Below, one piece after another: positions 50,701-58,029 of a stretch of DNA of 64,000 nucleotides. Within the stretch, counting starts at the first letter, position 1. Each line of letters begins with the position of its first letter. The notes beneath the pieces are model-generated. The model worked only from the letters and a program-made list of their open reading frames with translations, was not told the DNA's origin and did no database searches. Source of the DNA: Diplonema japonicum (taxonomy: Eukaryota > Euglenozoa > Diplonemea > Diplonemida > Diplonemidae); NCBI GenBank assembly GCA_964019335.1, contig OZ025758.1, positions 1-64,000 of the forward strand, in the 5' to 3' direction. The position numbers and the translations under genes are program-made.

Positions 50701-52364
50701 ATGACACCCTTCGGTGCAGAGGTGGACCCAGAGGTGTACTGCAGGAAGGCAACGTCATCCTTCTCAACACCAGGAGGCTTCCACTCGTCCGCAAGGGACA
50801 GTGACAGCTCGTCCGTTGCAATGAGAGGGATCGACGCCAGTTGAGGGATCTGGTCGGCCAGCACCTGAGCCATCTCCTTGATCTCCTTTGTGGTTGCGAT
50901 GGCGGAGGGTTTGCAGTCCTCGATGATCCCAAGAAGCCTTGGAAGCAGCCTGCTGAGCCTGGCAGGGTGAGGGGGATAGCTTGGAACACTGATGGCACCA
51001 AGGTAAAGACAACCGAAAAACGCGCTCACAAAGTCAAGCGTCTGAGGGTAGAGAAGGAGCACACGGTCGCCCTTCGAACAGTGACGAGAGAGCCCTGCGG
51101 CAACTGCACGGGAGTGCTTGTCGAGGTCGCTGTATGTGAACTTAACACCTTCCCGTTCGCCATCCTCTAGATGGGTGTAAGCAAGCTTTGTGGGGCTGAT
51201 GCGTGCACGCAGCTGGGCAATCTCGTACAGAGAAGAGTATGTCTCAAGCGGCCGCTTCCCTTCGAACTGCCTCAGGTGTTCTGCACCGTAGCCCAGCGAC
51301 TGTGCACGGTCGGCCCTCTCTTTGATGAACTCTTTCGTTGGCCTCTGAGCGTATGCGAGCACGTCGTCAACAGACATTGTTGCAGGGGTGAAGGTTTGGT
51401 CCTCTGAAGAGGTTGCCACCGCAGTGGTTTTGCGAATGGACTCGATGGACGGAGCGCCCAGCTCGTTTACAAGTGCGAGGTAGAAGCCCATGGCGGCCTC
51501 AGGGGTGGTTTTTTCCAGCGCGGACCAAGCAGCCCATTTTCGTTGGCCCACAACGTCGAACATTCCAGGCTTCGGGTCGGTGCAAGGACCCTTCGTGACC
51601 TGTTTGAAAAGCCCGTACAGCTTGAGCTGCTTGTCTTGAGGGGGTTTACTGGGTAGATGTTTCACCCGTTCAACAGCATCGTCAAAGGCTTGTCTGTTGA
51701 CCTCCACAGGGCCTGTAGACTCCTCTGCGGAGAGCGTCTTGACAAGTGCAACATACTTTGACATGGCCGCCACCTCTGACAGGGAGGAGTGTTCCTTCCA
51801 AGACTGCCACTTTCGCTGCCCAACAGGGTCGAAGATGGAAGGCCGGGACTGGGAACAAGCTCCTTTTGTGGCTTGGTTGAACAGCCCGTATAGTTCCATC
51901 TGATGGGTGTCGGACGGGGGTGTGGAAAACGATTTTGCCCGTTTTGCTGCTTGCAAAAATTTTTCCTTGCTGCTTTGTGTATGGTCTGGGGGCGGGGTCA
52001 GGGTGTTGACTAGTTTTACGTATTTTATTTTGGCTTCTTCGGCAGCCATGCCATTGAGGGCCGACCAAGCCTGCCATTTTGCTGCGCCTATGTAATCCAG
52101 TAGTGTGTTTGGTTTCTTCCCGGTGCAGTCCCCCTCGGTGCCCTGCTTGTACAAGCTATATAGGTCGAGTTTTATGTTGTTGCTGAGGCCGGTGACCTCC
52201 TTCACACGACGGGAGGCCGCCTCGAAATCGTGTAAATGATCTGCTTCCTCTTGTGTTGCTTGTCCACCGTCTTCACTGTGGATTTCATATTCCGAACTTT
52301 TCTTGAATCCCGGGGGCGTCGTAGGTCGCCCGCCAAAACTGAATGACCTGAGAAGGCCCAACAT
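44751..52364 (-). CDS. ACBP(x3)-FAAL(x2)-KS-AT megasynthase, 2,537 aa
   Basis: I start at 52364 (MLGLLRSFSFGG); upstream in-frame sequence is homopolymer translation. Three acyl-CoA-binding domains occupy about residues 35-305 (LYSLYKQGTEGDC, LYGLFNQATKGAC, LYGLFKQVTKGPC, each with a KWxxW motif). Two fatty-acyl-AMP ligase domains follow, starting near 360 and 988: both have the adenylation core QYTSGSTSAPKGVMVTH, FHDLGLIMGIL, SGGPNFAYDL, RTGDLGF and the A10 Lys in SGKIQR. The ketosynthase (about 1642-2080) has Cys in DTACSSSL and His in EAHGTGT and KPNIGHLEAAAG. The acyltransferase has GHSLGE near 2258. It would bind and activate fatty acids and extend them once, as in FAAL-PKS hybrids. No carrier protein, KR, DH or thioesterase is visible between FAAL and KS or after AT, so carriers must act in trans. 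The stop follows YSWDE. Confidence 0.92.
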   Translation of the reverse strand: MLGLLRSFSFGGRPTTPPGFKKSSEYEIHSEDGGQATQEEADHLHDFEAASRRVKEVTGLSNNIKLDLYSLYKQGTEGDCTGKKPNTLLDYIGAAKWQAWSALNGMAAEEAKIKYVKLVNTLTPPPDHTQSSKEKFLQAAKRAKSFSTPPSDTHQMELYGLFNQATKGACSQSRPSIFDPVGQRKWQSWKEHSSLSEVAAMSKYVALVKTLSAEESTGPVEVNRQAFDDAVERVKHLPSKPPQDKQLKLYGLFKQVTKGPCTDPKPGMFDVVGQRKWAAWSALEKTTPEAAMGFYLALVNELGAPSIESIRKTTAVATSSEDQTFTPATMSVDDVLAYAQRPTKEFIKERADRAQSLGYGAEHLRQFEGKRPLETYSSLYEIAQLRARISPTKLAYTHLEDGEREGVKFTYSDLDKHSRAVAAGLSRHCSKGDRVLLLYPQTLDFVSAFFGCLYLGAISVPSYPPHPARLSRLLPRLLGIIEDCKPSAIATTKEIKEMAQVLADQIPQLASIPLIATDELSLSLADEWKPPGVEKDDVAFLQYTSGSTSAPKGVMVTHYNILYNLEISRVVGEMHENDVGVSWCPEFHDLGLIMGILSPAYVGYPLYLMSPEMFLQKPTRWVAAMSKFKGTISGGPNFAYDLAARKCTKSEGEGYDLSRWKIAFCGAEPVKISTARNFCKAFPSFPSKTFYPGYGLAEATLIIANSLVQTEPSHFICKTKELQDDGVAVPATRVDVETSNYRSVVSQGWQWLDNKLIVVKDSVKCAPLSVGEVWVKGPTVAQGYWGNETATEEAFRATVEGEDGHWLRTGDLGFLTSDGECFITGRSKDVLIINGTNYYPHDLEWTCEATDSCFKLGSVAAFMTPDPDGDGQRLNIVQEIDPKAESEDLESKCVKVIEAVQEKHGLAVHRVVLLTRGNICKTTSGKIQRRATKAALESNELEQHMVHDHCPGSVSTTLLTTNVAEARKFTWRPTPADVAAMKEETMSISYSPEHLRQFEGKRPLETYSSLYEIAQLRARISPTKLAYTHLEDGEREGVKFTYSDLDKHSRAVAAGLSRHCSKGDRVLLLYPQTLDFVSAFFGCLYLGAISVPSYPPHPARLSRLLPRLLGIIEDCKPSAIATTKEIKEMAQVLADQIPQLASIPLIATDELSLSLADEWKPPGVEKDDVAFLQYTSGSTSAPKGVMVTHYNILYNLEISRAAGEMHENDVGVSWCPEFHDLGLIMGILSPAYVGYPLYLMSPEMFLQKPTRWVAAMSKFKGTISGGPNFAYDLASKKCTKSEGRGYDLSRWRIAFCGAEPVKMTTARNFCKAFPSFPSKTFYPGYGLAEATLIIANKLVHMEPTAILLDVNALSAGKVKEATDAQIVSGEYRSVVSQGIQWLGNTLSAVDAEGNQIKPEDMKVGEVIVKGPTVAKGYWDNEAATETAFKLTFSNVEGEWLRTGDLGFILPNGECFITGRIKDVINMNGSNIYPQDLEGSCEVAHKAVRKGCCAAFEHLDSFAVVIELDTERSKGVDFNELCTTVHKTLETNHGYTPAVLVLIPPRTISKTSSGKIQRAATKKEYLSGNLEILKEWEKKNKKPDTMEKTLRCLDVLQEDTVFFTPHASPMNTPKARSAALKQPFVPHSASAASIEIPPEQTLLDEEIAIVGIGCITPAASTPTALWDLLKSGGTLTGKEIPAGRWPEGSGGVRLGSFFTKDAIESFDFEYFAMGEDEAAHTDPQHRLLLEATESALKDSCLNKEEMGTTGCFMGLSSTEYSRMLREHDLVADAAKATGMLSPNEKSACPMRILEKLGLRGTASAIDTACSSSLVAVHDACRAIREGACDHAIVGGANLILTPDVSEAFAKGGFLSPDGHCKTFDSTANGYARGEGAATIILKPLSAAVASNDKIYATIKGTAVIQDGKSNGLTAPNGKAQEDCITKALQDAGVQPSQISFIEAHGTGTFLGDPIELAALESVFGTEHLSKRCRLGGVKPNIGHLEAAAGVFGLVKVALSMHHGSLTPSVNYTVPNPHCGFVDRSLQKTYGKWPGEPVEGRRYAGCSSFGFGGTNAHAVLGTAPEPQKKPQQVPVTSHCMLPLTAPTEAALNALKSSVSKQIRVLPDNELASYCRSVARRTIPSSNLQWPRVCVTGYDKEDIASALVNKDVESCRATQPVRIGFVFSGQGPQWIGMGSGLYTTFAPFRKVVNEVAHLYEKHSKGNGFNLRTLFEAPHTLSEDTLQATVNAQPAIFALQLGLVEVLSQHGVTPVSVLGHSLGEIAAAVVAGSLDLESAVVLVHHRSTAMHTATGAENGMAALSFTNKIEDGQESVVESLLEPKVVVASWNSDTDLVLSGPNVELSETIRKIEDRYLGQDTVKIKRLPVQYAFHNPHVMHNSAATMKRELGATCFTPGTAVSANLYSTASIGCVKNPLQSVAYWHDQMVNPVSYREALAEMVDVEGLTHVLEVSPHPVLQPYGARVPMVPTLCRVKNEVRSLDTLLGSLFEQGAPVMWPGHAGHVKIPQPVYHRTPCWAIPDGSVKNGSLKIVNEDYSWDE
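48361..49392. repeat. Intragenic near-identical tract, FAAL domain 2 (partner 50254-51285)
   Basis: About 1.03 kb aligned without a gap at a constant offset of 1,893 bases (631 codons) to 50254-51285. Differences are few, e.g. GCCGCACGAGAG versus ACCACACGAGAG near 48760. The N-terminal core of both FAAL domains lies here, whereas the C-terminal subdomains outside the tract are clearly diverged. Confidence 0.9.
50254..51285. repeat. Intragenic near-identical tract, FAAL domain 1 (partner 48361-49392)
   Basis: Partner of the tract above. Identity includes synonymous positions, so it reflects recent sequence homogenisation rather than protein-level constraint. Confidence 0.9.
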
Positions 52365-52611
52365 GTGTGTATTGTGTAATAGGGTGGGGGGTGGGGGGGA
52401 CGCTTTTTTTTTTTTTTGGTAGAGTTGAATTTGGAAGGGAAAAAAAAAATCAAAATTAAAAAAAAAAAAAAAAAAAGGAGGACACTGGGGGGTCCCGTTG
52501 TTTTTTGTATGTAAAAACGGGGTTTGAGTGCCGTGTGTGTAAAAAAAAAAACCTGGAGACGTTTTTTTTTTTTTTTTTTTTTTTTTTTTCTTTTTTGTAA
52601 AACCAGGAAAA

Positions 52612-52695
52612 CACGTTGCCAAACGTTCCCCCTTTTTTTTGTTTAAAGACAGGTTCAAGCAAAAGACTCGTTCTTGCAAACCAAAAAAGAAATGT

Positions 52696-52733
<38 letters not shown>

Positions 52734-52792
52734 CTTTTGCAAGAACGAGTCTTTGACTAGTCTAAACAAAAGGGGAACGTTGGCAACGTTAC
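52612..52792. repeat. R2 inverted repeat around a T-run
   Basis: The left arm (52612-52680) reads GTTGCCAAACGTTCCCC ... AAAGACTCGTTCTTGCAAA. The right arm (52737-52792) is its reverse complement with small differences (TTTGCAAGAACGAGTCTTTG ... GGGGAACGTTGGCAAC). A run of about 35 T residues lies between. Single copies of the same motif occur at 29503-29560 and 57869-57907. Confidence 0.85.
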
Positions 52793-52795
52793 CCG

Positions 52796-52935
52796 GCACG
52801 TACAAACAAAAATGACGGCACTAGACTGCCCCTCACCTCGCGGATTGCATCTTCGAGGAGTGCGACACCTCGCACGGTGACACTGCGGTACACTGTGCGA
52901 GGTGTGGCGCTACCGGCCGCCACGTACAAACAACG
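52796..52935. repeat. Hairpin element with direct-repeat flanks
   Basis: CACGTACAAACAA occurs at 52797-52809 and again at 52921-52933, bracketing about 110 bases. Inside, CGACACCTCGCACGGTG and CACTGTGCGAGGTGTGGCG (about 52863-52908) pair into a stem with an 11-12 base loop. The sequence is GC-rich and distinct from its surroundings; the layout suggests a small inserted element with a target duplication. Confidence 0.7.
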
Positions 52936-53331
52936 GCCAGTTCCTCTTTTTCTTTCTTTCTTTCTTTTCTTTTTTTTTTTTTTTTCCGTGCAGCACGAGC
53001 CGAGAAACCAACAAAAACGAAAACAAGACGAAACCAAATAAAAAAAAGGACTTTTCTTTTTTTTGTTTTTGAAGAAAGATGGCGGGTAAAAAAAAAAAAG
53101 TCTTTTTTTTTGTTTCTTTTTTACTTGTTTTTCTTTTTTTTGCCCGGCTATAGAACCTGCATTTTTTTTTTTTTTTTTTTCCTTTCCTTCTGGGTGTTAA
53201 AAAAAAAAAACTCTTACACGTGAGAGAATAAAAAAATCTCAAATCTCTATAACTTTTTTTTTTTTTTTTTTTTTTTTTATGGCACAAAAATAACTCCTTC
53301 CCCCCTCCCCCTCCCCAAAAAAAAATCTTTT

Positions 53332-55644
53332 TTATTCTTCTTTTTCGGGCCAATCTTTAAACTCCAACGGCACTTCGCAGAAACCATCACTATGAACCTT
53401 CCCCTTTGGACCTGTCACAAGCTTCCCAGAAAAGTACTGCTTGTAAACATGCAAGGCTTGTTCCCCTGTTTGAACGGCGTAGAATATGTTGGACAACCAC
53501 TCCGAGCCCTTTATCACCCCTTCAGCGAGGTTTCTCGTGAATCTCTGGGTAAGCTTATCGCGAAAGTAAGAAGGCGACCCAAAAAGGAGGATGGGGGTGG
53601 GCGGGGAAGCTCCTACTTTCCGACGCACCTCCTCAAGAGAATGTTCGAAGTCCGTCCCGATACCTCCGGTGAGAATGATGGGAAAATCAAGTTGAAAATC
53701 TGATTGCCGCTCGACAAGCTTTTCCAATTTGTATGTCATCCACACATCCACATATGGGTTCCGCTTCTGCTCGTTGACAACCCCGCCACCTTTGGGGGTA
53801 AAATCGCATATGTTGCCGCAAGAAAGAATTCCACAGTTTTTTGCAACACGGTTGCCGACTTCCATTGCACCGGGCCCTCCGCCTGTGATGAGAGCGAGGG
53901 GTTTTTCACGGTTCATTAAAGGATGGTCGATGGTGGTTTTAAGGTCGAGAAGGCCTTTGAACAAAACCTCGAGCTCGCCTTCCAACGAGCCCTGTTTGAG
54001 ATTGCTCCCGTAGATTCCAAAAGCGGTTGCATCGAGATACTCCTGCGTTCGATTGTTGGGGAACACCGGGACGAAACCACCATGGTCCCGACCATGTTTG
54101 TGAATATACTCGAAAATCTTGTTTTGAACAAGATCAACATTCAAAACCTCTACACCGAAAAGTGATAAATCATAGAGAAGAGACCTGTCCTCGTGGGATA
54201 AGAACGGACCTGAAGTTTGCGAGCACGTCACGAAGTAAATTCGTTTCAAGCAAACCGACACAGTATCGCTGAGAAGCAAGTTCTTCAAAACAGGCGATGG
54301 TAGATATCTACACAACAACACACCATGGCTGTTAATATCACCCACAGAGATCGCCTTTAAGATCCCGTAGCTGCACTGCTGGCGGATATAAGACAACACA
54401 TTCGAACGCTGCCTCTCCGGCTGCATAATCCCAGGATAGCATCCTTTAGTGGGACTGGTTGTTATCCAATCGACCGACCTAAGATGGACTAGTTGGTCAG
54501 ATGACACGACATAGCAGCAAGACTGGTCCTTTGTGTCTGGCATGGACTCGAATGCTTTGAATATTTGTTTTGGTTGGGTGTCTAAAGCGGTTTTTAACCC
54601 GTCAGTGAAGTACAGATGTTCCCTCCATGGTTCTGGGGAGTAAAGTTCGAAGGGGATCGCATCCAAGAACTCCGCGGAATCTCCGTAGAACGTGAAGGTG
54701 TGGCCGTCGATTTTACAGTTCACCAGAGAATGCGACGAGATCCCCCCGATAGGATCCACTTCGGGTTCCAAAACCGTTGCAGACGTACAGCTTATACCCT
54801 TCGGAAGCAGGTCTGTCGCAACTCGAGCATAACAATTTCTAAAAAACATTTTTTGCGTCCGTACCATAAGGACCCTTCCTGGAGACGCGATTCTTGACTT
54901 ATCAATGTTGTGGACCTGATGGAGCATAACAAGCTGCCTGCATGACACACCCCTCGTGATCGCTTTTCCGATAGTTGGGACAATGTTGATTACGTCAGAC
55001 CCGTATTCAACCACACCTGGTTGTGTTTTAAAGTAGAAGATTACACGGCCGTCGAGCTGTTTACTTGAGTAGTCGAGGTAGCTCATAATGGGTTTTCCCA
55101 TTTTGTCTATCCGGCCGTCGATTCTCTCCAGGTACTCTGGGTCGTTGATCCTTCGAAAGGGATCTCTGCAGAATAGCTTTCCGATTTTTGATCCGGTTTT
55201 TATCTCGTCGAGGAGGAGAATGCCGATGCTTGAAATAGTTGTGAGCTGCACTACAAGCGAGACGGTTTTCTCTCTTGGTTTGTATCTGAAGCACGAGCCT
55301 TGTCCGTCGATACCCATTTGCGCGCATGTTGCCTTGATGCTGAAGAATACGTCACCGTTCCCGTTCCAGCCTGCCCATCGTTCGCTTATGTTTTCGATTA
55401 CCACGCCGCATTCCATTTTTGATCGGTCTGTGCTTCGGTTTATTGAGATGACCTCACCGTCTGGTGTGACAAGGTCACCTATGGTGTCGATGCACCTCTC
55501 CTCCTTTTCCTTCCTGGCGTGTGTGTAGGAAATGCTGCGCTCCGAGGGTACAGAGACAAGGTCTGGGTGGCACAGGTACGGGTGGTACCTCCCTGGTGTC
55601 TCGAACCCTTTCATCCCTTCGTGTTGCTTCTTTCGCTGCGACAT
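53332..55644 (-). CDS. LOG/SLOG-like Rossmann nucleotide-binding protein with long N-terminal region, 770 aa
   Basis: The ATG at 55644 (MSQRKKQHEGMKG) lies immediately behind 25 A residues. The C-terminal third carries the LOG/SLOG Rossmann signatures: LITGGGPGAMEVGNRVA (about 581-597) and ILTGGIGTDFEHSLEEV (about 656-672), equivalent to the GGGxxGxM and PGGxGTxxE motifs, although the second has TGG instead of PGG. LOG enzymes release free bases from nucleoside monophosphates, while SLOG relatives bind nucleotide ligands. Here the catalytic Glu is kept but activity is uncertain. Residues 1-500 match no family I recognise. They have mixed alpha/beta character, many Cys and no signal peptide. 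Codon use is less GC-biased at third positions than in the secreted-protein block. No intron is visible. Confidence 0.82.
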   Translation of the reverse strand: MSQRKKQHEGMKGFETPGRYHPYLCHPDLVSVPSERSISYTHARKEKEERCIDTIGDLVTPDGEVISINRSTDRSKMECGVVIENISERWAGWNGNGDVFFSIKATCAQMGIDGQGSCFRYKPREKTVSLVVQLTTISSIGILLLDEIKTGSKIGKLFCRDPFRRINDPEYLERIDGRIDKMGKPIMSYLDYSSKQLDGRVIFYFKTQPGVVEYGSDVINIVPTIGKAITRGVSCRQLVMLHQVHNIDKSRIASPGRVLMVRTQKMFFRNCYARVATDLLPKGISCTSATVLEPEVDPIGGISSHSLVNCKIDGHTFTFYGDSAEFLDAIPFELYSPEPWREHLYFTDGLKTALDTQPKQIFKAFESMPDTKDQSCCYVVSSDQLVHLRSVDWITTSPTKGCYPGIMQPERQRSNVLSYIRQQCSYGILKAISVGDINSHGVLLCRYLPSPVLKNLLLSDTVSVCLKRIYFVTCSQTSGPFLSHEDRSLLYDLSLFGVEVLNVDLVQNKIFEYIHKHGRDHGGFVPVFPNNRTQEYLDATAFGIYGSNLKQGSLEGELEVLFKGLLDLKTTIDHPLMNREKPLALITGGGPGAMEVGNRVAKNCGILSCGNICDFTPKGGGVVNEQKRNPYVDVWMTYKLEKLVERQSDFQLDFPIILTGGIGTDFEHSLEEVRRKVGASPPTPILLFGSPSYFRDKLTQRFTRNLAEGVIKGSEWLSNIFYAVQTGEQALHVYKQYFSGKLVTGPKGKVHSDGFCEVPLEFKDWPEKEE

Positions 55645-56446
55645 TTTTTTTTTTTTTTTTTTTTTTTTTAATACTGCGGGAGCATTTTTTTTTTAACCCA
55701 CGAAGGGGAGGAGAAAAAAAAAAAAAAAAGAGAGAAAATAAAAAAAAGAAGAAGACGAAGAGTGGGGGGGGGGGGGGGGGGGAGGGGTATTGCGGGAATT
55801 TTTTTTTTTTTCCTGGAGAAAAAAAAAACATCAAAAAAAAGTGGATTTTCTTTTTTTCTTTTTTTTTAAAAAACATGGGATGGATGAGATGGGATGGGAT
55901 GGGGGATGAAAGATCAAAAACGAAATAAAAAAATAAAAACGAATAAAGAACCCTTCCCTACACAGGGTTTTTTTTTTTCTGGCACGACTCAAATCTAATA
56001 TTTTCCTCCCTTTCTTCCGCTTTTTTTTTTCCTGATAAAAATTCAACACGCACGTAACAAATAAAAAAAAAAGGGGGAGGAAAAAAAAAAAAGGCCACAG
56101 AAGTTTAGCAACATCAATCCGACGATGGAGGGAAAAAAATACCCACTGGCGAAACAAGCACCAAGCAAATAAATATTTTCCCGTAAAAAAAAAATTAAAA
56201 AAAAAAGCCTCCCCTTCCTCCTCTCTCGTCCCTTCTTTTCTGTTCTGAAAGAAATTCAAAAAATATTTTTTTGGCGCGCTTTTCGGTTATTTTCCTTTCT
56301 TTCACCACCCCTCCCTGTCCCTTTTTTTTTTGACACAACAAAAAAAAAAGAATAAAAGAAAAAAATAACTATGATGGGGGGGGGTGTTAGTAAATGGCGT
56401 GGAAAAAAAAAAAAAACCAAAAACAAACCTCTCCCTCCACAAATGA

Positions 56447-56477
<31 letters not shown>

Positions 56478-56485
56478 CTCCCCCC
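55645..56485. other. Intergenic spacer, homopolymer-rich, no gene seen
   Basis: About 840 bases between the PEX13 stop and the LOG-like start. It contains T, A, G and C runs and a short GGGAT tandem (55882-55903). No coding sequence, RNA gene or element is recognisable. Confidence 0.65.
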
Positions 56486-57444
56486 TCAAATTTTATTCTT
56501 ATTAACGAACTGCAAATAATTCGACGGCACAAGTCCTTGTTTTTCCGGGCTGCTTGCATGGGATGCGGTCCACCACTCACCAGATTGTTCGTGGATGATC
56601 AGGTGGTCGGACTTTACGAAAAAAAAAATTTAGACAAAAAAAAAAAAAAAAAAAATACCTGCTGAAACGATAATTCGTCAGCACCCCGTGCCTCGTAGTC
56701 ATACAGTGTCGTGCACAGTACCTCCCCTGTCACACAAGATGAGATAGCTTCTTTGTGGTCTGCAAGAAGGTCCTCATCACGAGGCGTAGAGTGCTCTTGA
56801 GAACCCGCCTTTTCAACAGCCGTTGAAAGGTGCTGCGTTGCACGGTGTACAATGTGGTGTTCAGCGCCACTCTGAGGGGTCAGCGCCTTGTTTAATTTGG
56901 AGAGAAGTTTTGTGACCGCAGCATAGATGGTGACAGAGATGGTGAGGGTGAGAAGCTGACGGCGGGTGGCCTTTGAAAACCACCCTGAGGATTTTTTCGC
57001 AACAGCTGGGGCGGCTACTGTGGCTGCCTTTGCCATTAATGATTCCCCCATGGGGTTTGGCCCGCTGGCTCCAGGGACTTGGTTCACTTGTTGTACTTGT
57101 GAATAGGTACACCATGCGGACATTGCTAGAATTGCGAATTGGATGGAGACTTCTACAAGTGATACAAAGGCTTGTGTTACTTCTTGAGCGCCAGATAGGA
57201 CTATTTGAGCTCTTGTCATTTGTTGGCCTTGGGGGTTTTGTCCTTGTTGGCCTTGTTGCTGTCCTTGGCCGACGATGCCGTTTTGGTTGTTCAGGTTGTT
57301 TAGATTTCCCTGCATTCCGCCGTTTTGCATTCCGTATCGCTGCATGCCGTAGCCTCCTCCCATCCCCATCCCGTAGCCCCCGCCGCCCATCCCGTAGCCC
57401 CCGCTCATCCCACCGTAGCCCATACCCATTCCTCCGCCATACAT
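56486..57444 (-). CDS. PEX13: PEX13-like peroxisomal import docking protein, two exons, 303 aa
   Basis: Exon 1 (57444-56659) encodes a Gly/Met/Tyr-rich N-terminus (MYGGGMGMGYGGMSGGYGMG), a Gln/Asn-rich linker, hydrophobic segments near 100-125 and 170-190, and the start of an SH3 domain (LYDYEARGADELSFQQ). A 47-nt intron (56658-56612, GTATTT to GTAAAG) joins in phase 0 to exon 2 (56611-56486), which completes the SH3 fold with DHLIIHEQSGEWWTA and GLVPSNYLQF. The YG-rich N-terminus, membrane segments and C-terminal SH3 are the PEX13 layout. PEX13 binds PEX14 and PEX5 at the peroxisome membrane and helps matrix-protein import. Without splicing the SH3 domain would be cut in half, which supports the intron strongly. 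Confidence 0.86.
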
Positions 57445-57990
57445 GATTTTTTTGTTTTTTTTTGTTTTTTTTGTTTCCCCGTCTTTTTTTTTGGGGGGGG
57501 TTGTTCTTGAAAAAAAACAGGATGGACGTTGGGGGGGTTTTTTTTTTTTTGAAATAAAAAAAAAAATTGGGGGGGAAAAAAAAAGGGGTATGGGGACGTA
57601 AGAACAGGAAAAAGAAAGAGAATGGGGGGGGAGAGAGAAAAAAAAAAAGCTATTTCTTTAGGCAGAAAGAAAGAAAAAAAAAAAGAAGAAAAGTTTTTTT
57701 TTTTTAATTATTTACCCCACCCCTTTTATTATTTTTTTTTTTCAGCACTGAAAAAAATACAAAAAAAGTTTGTGAGGTTCTTTAAATCAAATTGTGTTAA
57801 GGGTGTTGCTACAGCAGGGGAGGGGGGAAAGAAGAACTGGGCGTCGTTCTGACGCCACTCGTTCTTTTCTTTGTTTAGACTAGTCAAAGACTCGGCTTTC
57901 TTGCAAAAGAAAAAAAAAAGAAAAAAAAAATGCTATGTAGGGACTGGGAAGAATGGAAGGAAGATTGCATCCACCAGAACCAACCAGCGG

Positions 57991-58029
<39 letters not shown>

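Larger units (their letters stand above)
52365..53331. other. Intergenic spacer with inverted repeats and homopolymers
   Basis: This 970-base spacer upstream of the megasynthase contains the R2 inverted repeat (52612-52792), a hairpin-bearing element with direct-repeat flanks (52796-52935) and many A- and T-runs. No gene is seen. Confidence 0.7.

Noticed and set aside
52365-52805. N-terminal extension of the megasynthase
   Set aside because: It is a homopolymer translation plus the R2 inverted repeat; the ATG at 52364 is followed by ordinary protein sequence leading into the first ACBP domain.
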